Assembly (NCBI GenBank): GCA_964347345.1
Contig: CAYFYB010000004.1
Coordinates: forward strand, 1 to 64,000
DNA length: 64,000 nucleotides
Origin: JAJISG01 sp964347345
GTDB taxonomy: Archaea; Thermoplasmatota; Thermoplasmata; RBG-16-68-12; JAJISG01
Direction of reading: 5' to 3'
The stretch's first letter is position 1, and each line of letters opens with the position of its first letter. The notes under the pieces were generated by a model. That model did no database searches. It was not told where the DNA came from and saw only the letters and a list, made by a program, of their open reading frames with translations. This document shows positions 44,157 to 52,249 of the stretch, piece after piece. A program made the translations under genes and the position numbers.

Positions 44157-44627
44157 ATGGCTCGCATCATTAGTCGGCGGCCCAGGCAGGACAAACCTAA
44201 CGTCGATACACTCTCTGCTGGCGGGGTCATATTCCGCGCCAACGGAAGCGTGCTGCTCCTGCGCAAAGAGGATGAGAGGAGATGGTGCCTGCCGAAGGGA
44301 GGTGTGGAAGAGGGCGAGGAACCTGAGGAAGCCGCTTTGAGGGAGATCAGGGAGGAAACGGGACTCTACTGCAACTTGGCGGCCCACATCCTGGACATTC
44401 GCTATCGGTATTTCTGGCCTGAGGACCAGGTCAACTACGACAAGACGGTCAAGTACTACCTGGCTGAAGTGGTGGGAGGCAGCATCAAACTGGAAAGAGG
44501 TTTCGATACTCATCGCTGGTGCGTGGAAAAGGAGGCCCTTCGCCTTCTGCACTATGAGAACGACAAGAAAGTAATTCGCAAGGCCTTCAAGAGGTTACGA
44601 CGAATAAGGTCAGCCTCAAGCTCGTAG
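44157..44627 (+). CDS. NUDIX hydrolase
   Basis: 156 residues, ATG directly after the glycosylase stop. Complete Nudix box (GGVEEGEEPEEAALREIREETGL, about 47-69) with all catalytic glutamates, preceded by SAGGVIFRANGSVLLLRK. C-terminal basic helix (KKVIRKAFKRLRRIR). Size and architecture resemble (di)nucleoside polyphosphate or 8-oxo-dGTP hydrolases; pairing with a UDG suggests nucleotide-pool or DNA repair sanitation, an inference. Converges on polX with no intergenic base. Confidence 0.88.
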   Translation: MARIISRRPRQDKPNVDTLSAGGVIFRANGSVLLLRKEDERRWCLPKGGVEEGEEPEEAALREIREETGLYCNLAAHILDIRYRYFWPEDQVNYDKTVKYYLAEVVGGSIKLERGFDTHRWCVEKEALRLLHYENDKKVIRKAFKRLRRIRSASSS

Positions 44628-46334
44628 TTACTGGCGAAGCCAGGACACCAGTTCGTCGTGGGGCAACGCGTTGATGGTGTCCGAAGCCTCCACCCATCCC
44701 CTCCGAGCCTGACCGATGCCAAACTTGATCATGTCAAGATGCAGGCGGCTGTGGGAGTCGGTGTTTATCACAATCTTGGCTCCCTGCTCCTTGGCCGCCT
44801 TGGCGTATGCCCCGTTGAGGTCCAGCCTCTCGATGTAGGCGTTGATTTCCAGCGCGGTGTGCGTCCTCACGGCAGTCTCTATCACCCTCGCCATGTCAAG
44901 GGCAACGGGCTCCCTCCCACCGATCAGTCGGCAAGTGGGATGCGCCAGGATGTCCACGTTCGGGTTTTCCATAGCGCGGACCACCCTATCCGTCATATCC
45001 TTCTCCCGCATTCTGAAGTTTGAGTGAACGGCGGCAATGACGTAGTCCAGCCTCCTGAGGATATCGTCGCTGAAGTCCATCTCCCCGTGGTCCAGGATGT
45101 CAACCTCAGCGCCGTGCAGAATATGGATCCCCTCCACTTCTTCCCTCAGTTTCTGGACCTCATCCATCTGTCTCAGAATGTCCTCCTCCTTCATGCCGCC
45201 AGCGATGTAGACGGACTGGGAGTGGTCGCTTATTCCAAGGTACTCGTAGCCTCGGGCCCTTGCGGCTTCCACCATGTCTGGGAGACTGTCGTGACCATCA
45301 GTCCAGTTGGTATGGACGTGAAGGTCCCCCTTGATGTCCCCCTGAGTAATGAGCCTCGGCAAGTGGTTCTGGAGGGCCGCCTCCACCTCTCCCTGGGCCT
45401 CCCGGAGCTCAGGCTCGATGTATCTGAGGCCCAGAGCGGCATAGACCTCCTCTTCCGTTGCCCCCGCTATCCTCTCCTCGCCCCGGAAGACACCATACTC
45501 GCTGAGCTTCAGACCCCTTTCGATGGCGAGGTTCCGGAGGCGAATGTTGTGATCCTTGGACCCTGTGAAGTACTGGAGGGCTGAGCCGAAGCTGTCCTCA
45601 TTCAGCACGCGGATGTCCGCTTGAATCCCTTCTTCCAGCACGACGGAGGTCTTCGTGTCTCCCTTGAGGAGCACCTCCCTCACGTAGGGCATGGCGACGA
45701 AGGTGTCCATCACCTTTCCCCAGTCCTCTGAGGTCACCAGGATGTCGATGTCTCCCACCGTCTCCCTCATTCGTCTGACGCTACCGGCGACGCTCATCCT
45801 CTGCACTGGGGCATTGGTCCTCAGGTGTTCCATGACCCTCACGGCAAGGGGGAGGGCTCGACCCAAGAGCATCCTACCTTTAGACGCGGCCAAAAGCTCG
45901 ATTCCCCTCAGGATGTTCTCCACCTTCTTGGGCCCGAGTCCCCTGATTCCAGCGATTCCGCCGCTAGTTGCCGCTTCTTTGAGCTGCTCGATGGTCTCGA
46001 TTTGCAGTTTGTCATAGAGCAGCTTGGCCGTTTTGGGCCCTATTCCCGGGACCCTCATGACCTCCACGAGGCCAAGGGGCAGGTCCACCTTCAGCTTCTC
46101 GTAATACTGGATCTTGCCCTCTTCCAGGTACTGGGTGATCTTCTTAGCCATGCTCTGGCCTACACCCGGGAGGGTGTCCAGCTTTCCCTGTTTCCAGACC
46201 TCCTCTAGGTCCTCGCTCATCGACTCTATGTTTCTAGCTGCCCTGCGGTAAGCTTCTGGCTTGAAGTCGACCCCCTGGAGGTCGAGCATGTCGGCTATAT
46301 CATAGAAGATTCGGGCAATCTCCAGGTTCTTCAT
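44628..46334 (-). CDS. polX: Family X DNA polymerase with PHP domain
   Basis: 568 residues. Start ATG 46334 because a minus-strand TATA box (46357-46366) lies 23-32 bases upstream. N-terminal 8-kDa helical and helix-hairpin-helix domain (LPGVGQSMAKKI, VPGIGPKTAKLLYD, IRGLGPKKVENIL, about 50-140). The polymerase domain has the catalytic GDIDILV (about 198). The C-terminal PHP phosphoesterase (about 330-568) has the metal-binding HVHTNWTDG, VHSNFR, LAHPTCR and NTDSH. PolX-PHP proteins fill short gaps in base excision repair and can show 3'-5' exonuclease activity. Confidence 0.93.
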   Translation of the reverse strand: MKNLEIARIFYDIADMLDLQGVDFKPEAYRRAARNIESMSEDLEEVWKQGKLDTLPGVGQSMAKKITQYLEEGKIQYYEKLKVDLPLGLVEVMRVPGIGPKTAKLLYDKLQIETIEQLKEAATSGGIAGIRGLGPKKVENILRGIELLAASKGRMLLGRALPLAVRVMEHLRTNAPVQRMSVAGSVRRMRETVGDIDILVTSEDWGKVMDTFVAMPYVREVLLKGDTKTSVVLEEGIQADIRVLNEDSFGSALQYFTGSKDHNIRLRNLAIERGLKLSEYGVFRGEERIAGATEEEVYAALGLRYIEPELREAQGEVEAALQNHLPRLITQGDIKGDLHVHTNWTDGHDSLPDMVEAARARGYEYLGISDHSQSVYIAGGMKEEDILRQMDEVQKLREEVEGIHILHGAEVDILDHGEMDFSDDILRRLDYVIAAVHSNFRMREKDMTDRVVRAMENPNVDILAHPTCRLIGGREPVALDMARVIETAVRTHTALEINAYIERLDLNGAYAKAAKEQGAKIVINTDSHSRLHLDMIKFGIGQARRGWVEASDTINALPHDELVSWLRQ

Positions 46335-46356
46335 TCCTGCAAATATTGCTCGCGGC

Positions 46357-46366
46357 TCTATAATAC
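46357..46366 (-). promoter_or_regulatory. TATA box of polX
   Basis: Minus-strand GTATTATAGA lies 23-32 bases before the polX ATG. The divergent DUF72 gene starts 114 bases away. Confidence 0.55.
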
Positions 46367-46447
46367 GTTTCTCCCCTTCCCGATTCAAAGGATGGACGAC
46401 AACCCGGCACAGATGAGCTTTTTGGACTGGTGGCCAATACCCTCGCA

Positions 46448-47161
46448 ATGCCAGTGGGGACCTGCGGCTTTCCCATGTCTAGATCGGTCCTCTACAGGAC
46501 TCTGGACGTGGTGGAGGTGCAGAGGACCTTCTACAAGCCGCCCCGAGTTGAGACCGTGAAACGATGGAGACAGGAGGCCCCTCCACGGTTCCAGTTCACC
46601 ATCAAGGCCTGGCAGCTGGTCACGCACGATCCTGCCTCCCCTACTTATCGGAGGGCAGGGATCGACGTGCGGGACCGGGCTGGGAGCTACGGACACTTCC
46701 GACCGACCAAGGAGGTCTTCGAGGCCTGGGAAGTCATGGAAGAGGTGTGCAGGGCTGCCCGTGCCGCGGCCGTGGTCTTCCAGTCCCCTCCTTCCTTCAA
46801 GGAGAACCGGGAAAACGTGTCCAACATGAGGGAGTTCTTCACGAGCATTGACCGTCCCCGTCCCATGTGCTGGGAGCCCCGAGGAGGATGGTCTTCCAGT
46901 ACCATCAAGGACCTCTGCTCCACCCTTGAACTCATACACTGCGTCGACCCCTTTGTCGGCCCGTCGTTGACTGGGGGTAAGGCCTACTTCAGACTCCACG
47001 GAATGCCTCCGGGAAAGAGGCGATATCATTACACCTACAGTGATGATGACCTCGCTGAACTCGAGAGCCTTTGCCGCGAACATAAGGAGGTATTTCTACT
47101 GTTTAACAACGTTACAATGTATCAGGACGCCCTTCGGTTCAGGGAGGTGGCGGGTGTTTAG
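46448..47161 (+). CDS. DUF72 (YecE-like) family protein
   Basis: 237 residues from ATG 46448. DUF72 TIM-barrel-like family: MPVGTCGFPMSRS start, VVEVQRTFYKPPRVETVKRW (about 21-40), FQFTIKAWQLVTHDP (about 48-62), C-terminal FRLHGMPPGKRRYHYTYSDDDLAELES and LLFNNVTMYQDALRF. Biochemical function unknown. Its 3' end overlaps the phosphoribosyltransferase start by 8 bases. Confidence 0.85.
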   Translation: MPVGTCGFPMSRSVLYRTLDVVEVQRTFYKPPRVETVKRWRQEAPPRFQFTIKAWQLVTHDPASPTYRRAGIDVRDRAGSYGHFRPTKEVFEAWEVMEEVCRAARAAAVVFQSPPSFKENRENVSNMREFFTSIDRPRPMCWEPRGGWSSSTIKDLCSTLELIHCVDPFVGPSLTGGKAYFRLHGMPPGKRRYHYTYSDDDLAELESLCREHKEVFLLFNNVTMYQDALRFREVAGV

Positions 47162-47810
47162 GGACCGGGAGGATGCTGGGCGACGTCTTGCAGGGGAATT
47201 GCAGGCCTACGTCGGCCTCAGGCCGTTGGTCCTGGCCATCCCCAGAGGAGGAGTTCCCGTGGGCTTTCGTCTGGCCGAGGGCCTTGGTGCAGACTTCGAT
47301 ATCCTCATCACGCGGAAGATTCCAATACCTTGGGAGCCCGAAGCTGGCTTCGGGGCCGTGGGCCCCGATGGCGAGTTCGTCCTCAGCGACTCCCTGATAG
47401 ATGGCTTGGGACTGTCGACCAAGGAGATCCAGACGCTTGCCCAGACAACGTTTGACGAGGTGCGAAGGAGGGAGGCCATCCTACGAAGGAATCGTCCTCG
47501 CCCGTCAGTTCGAGATCGCCACGTCATCCTGGTGGACGACGGCCTGGCCACGGGCTACACCATGTCGGCGGCCCTCGAGTGGGTCAGGCGTGGAGCTCCC
47601 AAGGAACTAGTTGTAGCGGTGCCGTGCAGCTCGAGTTCCGCCATCGAGGTCGTGAGTGGTTTGGCGGACACTGTGGTTGCCATGGAGGTGAGCCACGAGC
47701 CCTTCTTTGCTGTGGCCTCCTTCTACGAGCGGTGGACGGACCTAACAGATGAGGAGATTCTGCCCTACCTGAAGGACCTTCCCAAGAGGGGACATTATCA
47801 GGGACGATAA
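47154..47810 (+). CDS. Phosphoribosyltransferase family protein (COG1926-like)
   Basis: 218 residues from GTG 47154, chosen because GGGAGGTGG stands just upstream and homology begins here (FRDREDAGRRLAGEL). Type I PRTase fold: LAIPRGGVPVGFRLAEGL (about 27-44), RKIPIPWEPEAGFGAVGPDG (about 54-73), and PRPP loop VILVDDGLATGYTM (about 124-137). Members have no firmly assigned base. Overlaps the DUF72 gene. Confidence 0.85.
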   Translation: MFRDREDAGRRLAGELQAYVGLRPLVLAIPRGGVPVGFRLAEGLGADFDILITRKIPIPWEPEAGFGAVGPDGEFVLSDSLIDGLGLSTKEIQTLAQTTFDEVRRREAILRRNRPRPSVRDRHVILVDDGLATGYTMSAALEWVRRGAPKELVVAVPCSSSSAIEVVSGLADTVVAMEVSHEPFFAVASFYERWTDLTDEEILPYLKDLPKRGHYQGR

Positions 47811-47864
47811 CGATGCGAAAAACTATAGGATGGAAGGATGCCATATTCTTGGGGAGTAGGCCCC

Positions 47865-49445
47865 ATGGATAGCAAAGGGATACCCGAGGACATCCAGACT
47901 TTCTTCAGAGGAAAGGGAGGTCACTCCCTCATCGTGAAGGGTTCGGCGGGTACTGGCAAGACGACATTGGCTCTCCAGCTGATTGAGGAACTGGAGGACA
48001 TCCCGGGGAGCTACTACCTAAGCATCCGAGTTTCCGACGAGTCCCTCTACAACCAGTTCCCTTGGCTCAGGGAGAAGGTCAGGAAATCGGACCTTCTGAA
48101 AGTGGGCCGGGGCTTTCTCAGGAGCTTCGAGGAGGCGGACGAGGAGGAGATGGAGAGGATAAGGAAGGCCCGCAGCCTCCTCAGAGAGGTCTCAGAGGAC
48201 GAGGTGCGGGTGACCAGGGTGGACAGGACTGAGCTGAACAAGCTGGAGGGCCGCCTCGAGATGGGCCAGGAGGGAGACGAGATATACGAGAAGGTGGGGG
48301 AGGGGGAGGTGGTGGATGACAGCGTCGTCTTCGACCTCGGTTCCGACCTTCCGGAGATTGACCTAGCCTACGATGCCATAGAGAGGAACCTCCCCCGGAA
48401 GAGCCTTCTCATCATTGACAGCATCGACGCCCTCAGCGAGAGGTACGGCATCCATCCGGCCAAACTCATCAACACCATCCAGAAGGACCTGGTGGAGAAC
48501 AGCAATGCCAACGTTGTGTACGTGCTGGAGGGTAGCGGTGAGACGAAGCTAGACTACCTGGGAGACGGTGTTATGGAGATGAAGGATGAGGAGGCACATG
48601 GGCGCCGCATACGTCTTCTTTTGGTGGAGAAGCTGAGAGGCCGGGAGATCTCCCAGCACAAGTACGTTTACACCCTCAAGGATGGGCGAGTAAGAGCCTT
48701 CTCATACCTCCCGCTGGAGGCTAAGGGCCGGGCCAGGAGGTGGAAACCCGTCAGGGACAAGGCCAAGAGGGTGTCAACAGGCAACGAGGCCCTGGATCAG
48801 CTCGTTGGGGGCCTAGGAAGAGGCGACATCATATCCATACAGGTGGATGTGAACGTGCCCAACGAGTTCGTTGACCCCCTCCTCATCGGGCTCATTGCCA
48901 ACTTCTGCCGACTGGGGAGGGGCGTAGCCTTCGTCCCCCCTAGGAAGACTACCGCGGACTTCGTGAGGGATGCCATCAGACTGTACACCGGAGAGGAGGC
49001 CTTCGACACCTACGTCAGGGTCTTCGAGTCCTCCCCCCTTGGCAGCCTGGAGAGCAGCAAGAACGCCCTTCAGATGGAGGGTTCTAGCGTGGAGACCGAC
49101 CTGAAGTGGAGCACCGTTGAGTACAACCTGAGTGGTGCCAAACATCCCTTCCTCTCCCTGATGGCCTTCGACACCCTGGAGGCGGTGTACGGCGAGGCTG
49201 TCTCCTCCGAGATGACGGGGCACTTCTCCTCGATTAGGAAGTCTCAGGACATCTTCGTGGGCCTGACCTCTCCCACCTGCAAGTCCGCAGAGGCTGTGGC
49301 GAACGCCTCCTCGGTGCACCTGAGGGTGGAAAACGTGGACGGCTGCATCCTGATCTTCGGGGAGAAGCCCTACACCGGCTTTTACAACCTCTCTTTTGAC
49401 TACCGTAAGGGCTGCCCGAAGGCCGTTATCACTCAGATTGTCTGA
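47865..49445 (+). CDS. Tandem KaiC/GvpD-like P-loop ATPase, second domain degenerate
   Basis: 526 residues from ATG 47865 (TATA AACTATAG at 47820-47827, GGGGAG upstream). The first RecA/KaiC-type domain has Walker A GSAGTGKT at 26-33 and Walker B LLIIDSID near 182-189, with a long acidic helical insert (about 80-160) rich in glutamate. The second domain opens with the KaiC signature STGNEALDQLVGGLGRGD (about 304-321), but its Walker A place reads VDVNVPNEF, so it should not hydrolyse ATP. The architecture resembles archaeal GvpD-like and KaiC-like regulators. No gas-vesicle genes are in the window. A regulator of transcription or motility is a guess. Confidence 0.75.
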   Translation: MDSKGIPEDIQTFFRGKGGHSLIVKGSAGTGKTTLALQLIEELEDIPGSYYLSIRVSDESLYNQFPWLREKVRKSDLLKVGRGFLRSFEEADEEEMERIRKARSLLREVSEDEVRVTRVDRTELNKLEGRLEMGQEGDEIYEKVGEGEVVDDSVVFDLGSDLPEIDLAYDAIERNLPRKSLLIIDSIDALSERYGIHPAKLINTIQKDLVENSNANVVYVLEGSGETKLDYLGDGVMEMKDEEAHGRRIRLLLVEKLRGREISQHKYVYTLKDGRVRAFSYLPLEAKGRARRWKPVRDKAKRVSTGNEALDQLVGGLGRGDIISIQVDVNVPNEFVDPLLIGLIANFCRLGRGVAFVPPRKTTADFVRDAIRLYTGEEAFDTYVRVFESSPLGSLESSKNALQMEGSSVETDLKWSTVEYNLSGAKHPFLSLMAFDTLEAVYGEAVSSEMTGHFSSIRKSQDIFVGLTSPTCKSAEAVANASSVHLRVENVDGCILIFGEKPYTGFYNLSFDYRKGCPKAVITQIV

Positions 49446-49473
49446 TTTTAAGGCGGAAAATGAGTCTCACCTC

Positions 49474-49502
49474 TGATAACTGAATAGAAATATGCTTAAA
49501 TC
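49474..49502 (+). promoter_or_regulatory. Promoter and candidate operator of winged-helix regulator 1
   Basis: TGATAACTGAAT (49474-49485) stands just upstream of TATA GCTTAAATC (49494-49502), which is 21-29 bases before the ATG. A close variant occurs in the promoter of the paralogous regulator at 51825. Confidence 0.45.
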
Positions 49503-49522
49503 GGACCATTCATCGAAGCCCG

Positions 49523-49867
49523 ATGAGGGAGAAGAACATCTCACGTCTCCTGACAGACGACTATGCTGAAAGGATTCTCGTTGCAACCCACGAAAACCCT
49601 CGGTCTGTCCAGGAGATCAGTGACAAGTACGATATCCCCATTGCTGCCTGTTACCGCAAGATTCATGAGCTTGAGGACGCGGGTTTTCTCAAGTGTGCAA
49701 AGATTGTCACCACCCCGAAGGGCAAGACCATGAAGCTATACCAGGCTACGCTGAGGAGCGCCCACTTGCTCTACGAGGACGGGTCCTTCAAGGTAAAGTT
49801 CGAGTTCGAGCAGGATAGCACAATCAACGGCAAGTGGATCGAACTCAACAGTGCTCTGAACAACTAG
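49523..49867 (+). CDS. Winged-helix transcriptional regulator, paralogue 1
   Basis: 114 residues. Winged HTH (about 8-75): LLTDDYAERILVATHENPRSVQEISDKYDIPIAACYRKIHELEDAGFLKC, then wing TTPKGKTMKLYQATL. The C terminus (80-114) is beta-rich (AHLLYEDGSFKVKFEFEQ). ArsR-like in outline but without an obvious metal-binding cysteine cluster. It shares long identical blocks (IPIAACYRKI) with the regulator at 51825 and lies directly upstream of trxB. Own leaderless promoter. Confidence 0.85.
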   Translation: MREKNISRLLTDDYAERILVATHENPRSVQEISDKYDIPIAACYRKIHELEDAGFLKCAKIVTTPKGKTMKLYQATLRSAHLLYEDGSFKVKFEFEQDSTINGKWIELNSALNN

Positions 49868-49916
49868 TTATCTGATTCATTTCTGCTCTGCGGATACTTC
49901 CCACCCTTGGTGGAAG

Positions 49917-49926
49917 GTTTAATAAA
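49917..49926 (+). promoter_or_regulatory. TATA box of trxB
   Basis: GTTTAATAAA lies 38-47 bases before the proposed CTG start. AGTTATC at 49866-49872, the reverse complement of the GATAACT seen upstream of regulator 1, lies about 45 bases upstream of it. Confidence 0.5.
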
Positions 49927-49963
49927 GGCTGGAGAATTTCAAAGGGTCTGTAGAGGTGATCGT

Positions 49964-50881
49964 CTGACCTACGACATTATTGTCATTGGTTCTGGACCCG
50001 CGGGCCTCACTGCGGCCGTCTACGCTACCCGAGGTAACCTTAGCACCCTCGTAATCGCCGGCTCCCAGTATGGTGGCCAGCTGATGCTGACTACTGAGGT
50101 TGAGAACTACCCGGGCTTCCCCAGCGGCGTTCAGGGTCCAGAGCTCATGGACCTGATGATTAAGCAGGCGGAGAGGTTTGACGCGCAGTTCATATATGAC
50201 GATGTCTCCAGGGTGGACTTTGGGGGCCGCCCCTTTAGGGTCTACACTGGCGAGAAGGAGCACCTGGGCAGGAGCGTCATCATCTCTACTGGAGCGTCCG
50301 CAAGGTGGCTTGGCCTTGAGTCCGAGGAGAAGTTGAGGGGACGCGGGGTGTCCAGCTGTGCTACCTGCGATGGGCACTTTTTCAAGGATAAGGATGTCCT
50401 CGTCGTCGGTGGTGGCGACAGCGCGATGGAGGAGGCCCTCTTCCTCTCGCGGTTGGTCAATAGAGTAAGGGTCATCCACCGTCGGGACAAGCTGCGAGCC
50501 AGTAAGATTATGCAGGAGAGGGCTTTCAAGAATCCCAAGATCGACTTCCTCTGGGACTCGGTTGTCGTGGATGTCCTTGGAGGGGAGAAGGTTGAGGGTG
50601 CGCGCGTCAGGAATGTGAAGACTGGGGAGGAGAAGGATCTCGCCTGCGATGGCGTGTTCATCGCCATAGGCCACGAGCCCAACACCGGCATCTTCAAGAA
50701 TCAGTTGGAGATGGACAAGAAGGGCTACATCAAGGTCTGGGACCACACGCGGAGCAGTGTGGAAGGTATCTTCGTAGCCGGCGACGTTCATGACTACCGA
50801 TATAGGCAGGCAGTGACGGCCGCCGGCTTTGGCTGCATGGCGGCCATGGATGCAGAGAAGTGGCTGGAGGCCCAGGACTAG
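49964..50881 (+). CDS. trxB: Thioredoxin reductase
   Basis: 305 residues as proposed. Flavoprotein disulfide reductase: FAD site IIVIGSGPAGLTAAVYA (about 5-21), redox-active CATC in SSCATCDGHFF (about 126-136), NADPH loop VVGGGDSAMEEA (about 146-157), and FAD-closing AGDVHDYRYRQAVTAAGFGC. Start: the frame is open upstream to 49907, but the TATA box sits at 49917-49926, so translation must begin later. The only in-frame start-like codon before the FAD motif is CTG 49964, with GAGGTGAT ideally placed before it. A CTG start is unusual and unproven. Co-transcribed with the GAF gene (1-base gap). Confidence 0.9.
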   Translation: MTYDIIVIGSGPAGLTAAVYATRGNLSTLVIAGSQYGGQLMLTTEVENYPGFPSGVQGPELMDLMIKQAERFDAQFIYDDVSRVDFGGRPFRVYTGEKEHLGRSVIISTGASARWLGLESEEKLRGRGVSSCATCDGHFFKDKDVLVVGGGDSAMEEALFLSRLVNRVRVIHRRDKLRASKIMQERAFKNPKIDFLWDSVVVDVLGGEKVEGARVRNVKTGEEKDLACDGVFIAIGHEPNTGIFKNQLEMDKKGYIKVWDHTRSSVEGIFVAGDVHDYRYRQAVTAAGFGCMAAMDAEKWLEAQD

Positions 50882-50882
50882 G

Positions 50883-51359
50883 ATGTCAACGCGTCCAAGC
50901 TTCCAGGAGGCCCTCAGTCAAATCACGCCGCTCCTTCAGGCGGAGAAGCATCCCGAAGCCTTGCTCCAGGGGGTCGTCGACTTCCTCTTCGAGGTATCTC
51001 CTGACTATTCCTGGGTAGGCATCTACCTGCTGGATGGGGAGGAGCTTGTCTTGGCAGCATGGCAGGGTCATGAGGTAACGGAGCACGCGAGAATACCTGT
51101 GAGCCGTGGGGTTTGTGGTCTGGCCGCCAGGGCTGGGATGGTCGTCAACGTCCCTGATGTCAGCGAGGACCCCCGGTATCTGATGTGTTTCCCCAGCACA
51201 AGGTCCGAACTCGTGGTTCCCATACTGGGTTCTGGCGGTGTGCTCGGGGAGATAGACATCGATAGCGACGAGCTGGCGGCCTTCCGCCAGGAGGACGAGG
51301 CTTTCTTGAAGGCTGTGGCGGAACGACTGGCGAAGATCTTGGAGTCCATGCCACCTTAG
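50883..51359 (+). CDS. GAF-domain protein resembling free methionine-(R)-sulfoxide reductase
   Basis: 158 residues from ATG 50883, one base after the trxB stop. A single GAF domain with SWVGIYLLDG (about 40), IPVSRGVCGLAARAGMVVNVPDVSEDPRYLMCFPSTRSELVVPI (about 70-114), and GEIDIDSDE near 123. Cysteines in GVCG and LMCF occupy places that match the resolving and catalytic cysteines of fRMsr (YebR family), which reduces free Met-R-sulfoxide with thioredoxin. Co-transcription with thioredoxin reductase supports that reading. A plain sensory GAF protein is the alternative. Confidence 0.75.
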   Translation: MSTRPSFQEALSQITPLLQAEKHPEALLQGVVDFLFEVSPDYSWVGIYLLDGEELVLAAWQGHEVTEHARIPVSRGVCGLAARAGMVVNVPDVSEDPRYLMCFPSTRSELVVPILGSGGVLGEIDIDSDELAAFRQEDEAFLKAVAERLAKILESMPP

Positions 51360-51375
51360 TCCCTAAACTTGATAT

Positions 51376-51714
51376 GTGGCCCCCCACCTGATGACTACGA
51401 GGGATATGATGGCGGAGGAAGTACCTGTAGCCAGGGTCGAAGAGATTCCCCCTGGCTCCGGAAGGGTCGTGGAGGCTGCGGGGAAGACCCTGGCGGTCTT
51501 CAATGTGAACGGTAGTTTCCATGTGATTGACAATGAATGTCTCCACCGCGGGGGGCCCCTAGGCGAGGGTCTCCTGGAGAAGAATGTGGTCACGTGTCCG
51601 TGGCATGGTTGGGAGTACGATGTCATCACGGGTTCTAATGCATTCAACCCTGGCTTGAAGGTCAACGCGTACAAGGTTACGGTCAAGGACGGGGAGATCA
51701 GAATCACTCTCTGA
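51376..51714 (+). CDS. Rieske [2Fe-2S] ferredoxin
   Basis: 112 residues at most (GTG 51376; ATGs at 51391, 51406 and 51409 are equally possible, the last with GAGGG at good spacing). Soluble Rieske domain with both cluster motifs: C-x-H in NECLHRGGPLGEG (about 55-67) and C-x2-H in VVTCPWHGWEYD (about 73-84). No transmembrane anchor, so it is a soluble electron carrier of the NirD/ferredoxin type. Sixteen bases or more after the GAF gene, apparently in the trxB transcript. Confidence 0.9.
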   Translation: MAPHLMTTRDMMAEEVPVARVEEIPPGSGRVVEAAGKTLAVFNVNGSFHVIDNECLHRGGPLGEGLLEKNVVTCPWHGWEYDVITGSNAFNPGLKVNAYKVTVKDGEIRITL

Positions 51715-51724
51715 GTCCCGAAGA

Positions 51725-51765
51725 TGATAATCACTGGCTGATAATCGAATGACAACGCTTAAATA
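51725..51765 (+). promoter_or_regulatory. Promoter and repeated TGATAATC element of regulator 2
   Basis: TGATAATC occurs twice in direct orientation (51725-51732 and 51739-51746), 14 bases start to start, ending just upstream of TATA GCTTAAATA (51757-51765). This layout suits an operator controlling TBP/TFB access. Confidence 0.5.
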
Positions 51766-51824
51766 CTGAAAAGCGCAATCGCCTGTTTCCACGTAGCAGG
51801 GGTTTCAAAGTGGAGGACAGGCTA

Positions 51825-52172
51825 ATGAACCCGTTGGAGGCTTCCCAACTCCTCACAGACGAATACAGTGCCAAGATTTTACTGGCCACGTACAAGAGAA
51901 AGATCAGCGCTCAGGAAATCAGCGCGCGCTACGGGATACCCATCGCGGCCTGCTACCGCAAGATCCGCATCCTGGAAGAGGCCGGGTTGATAGCGTGTGT
52001 GGACAGAGTTCTGACCCAGAAGGGGAAGAGGAAGAACCTGTACACCTCAAGGCTGAAGAATGCCTACATCTTCTTCGAGAATGGCAGGCTCAGGGCCCGG
52101 TTCCAGCTTGTATCGGGGGCTATCAAGGACTTTGGCGGTGACTGGACGGGGGCTGACGTCGTCACGAAGTAA
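51825..52172 (+). CDS. Winged-helix transcriptional regulator, paralogue 2
   Basis: 115 residues from ATG 51825, which has GGAGGA nine bases upstream (an in-frame GTG at 51810 would add five residues). Same architecture as the regulator at 49523: LLTDEYSAKILLATYKRKISAQEISARYGIPIAACYRKIRILEEAGLI, wing TQKGKRKNLYTSRL, then a beta-rich tail (AYIFFENGRLRARFQL). The second helix of the HTH is nearly identical in the two, so they may bind related sites. Confidence 0.85.
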   Translation: MNPLEASQLLTDEYSAKILLATYKRKISAQEISARYGIPIAACYRKIRILEEAGLIACVDRVLTQKGKRKNLYTSRLKNAYIFFENGRLRARFQLVSGAIKDFGGDWTGADVVTK

Positions 52173-52249
52173 GCCTGCTATCGGTATTTTATCATTTTTG
52201 AGAATAGCGTCTTTAGATTTAAGTAGTCCACCAGTACCTCGCGCTTCTG

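Noticed and set aside
46385..47083. 232-codon minus-strand frame opposite DUF72
   Set aside because: DUF72 motifs lie on the plus strand; the antisense frame lacks promoter and family resemblance.
49919..50791. 290-codon open frame antisense to trxB
   Set aside because: It mirrors the well-supported thioredoxin reductase gene and has no start signals.
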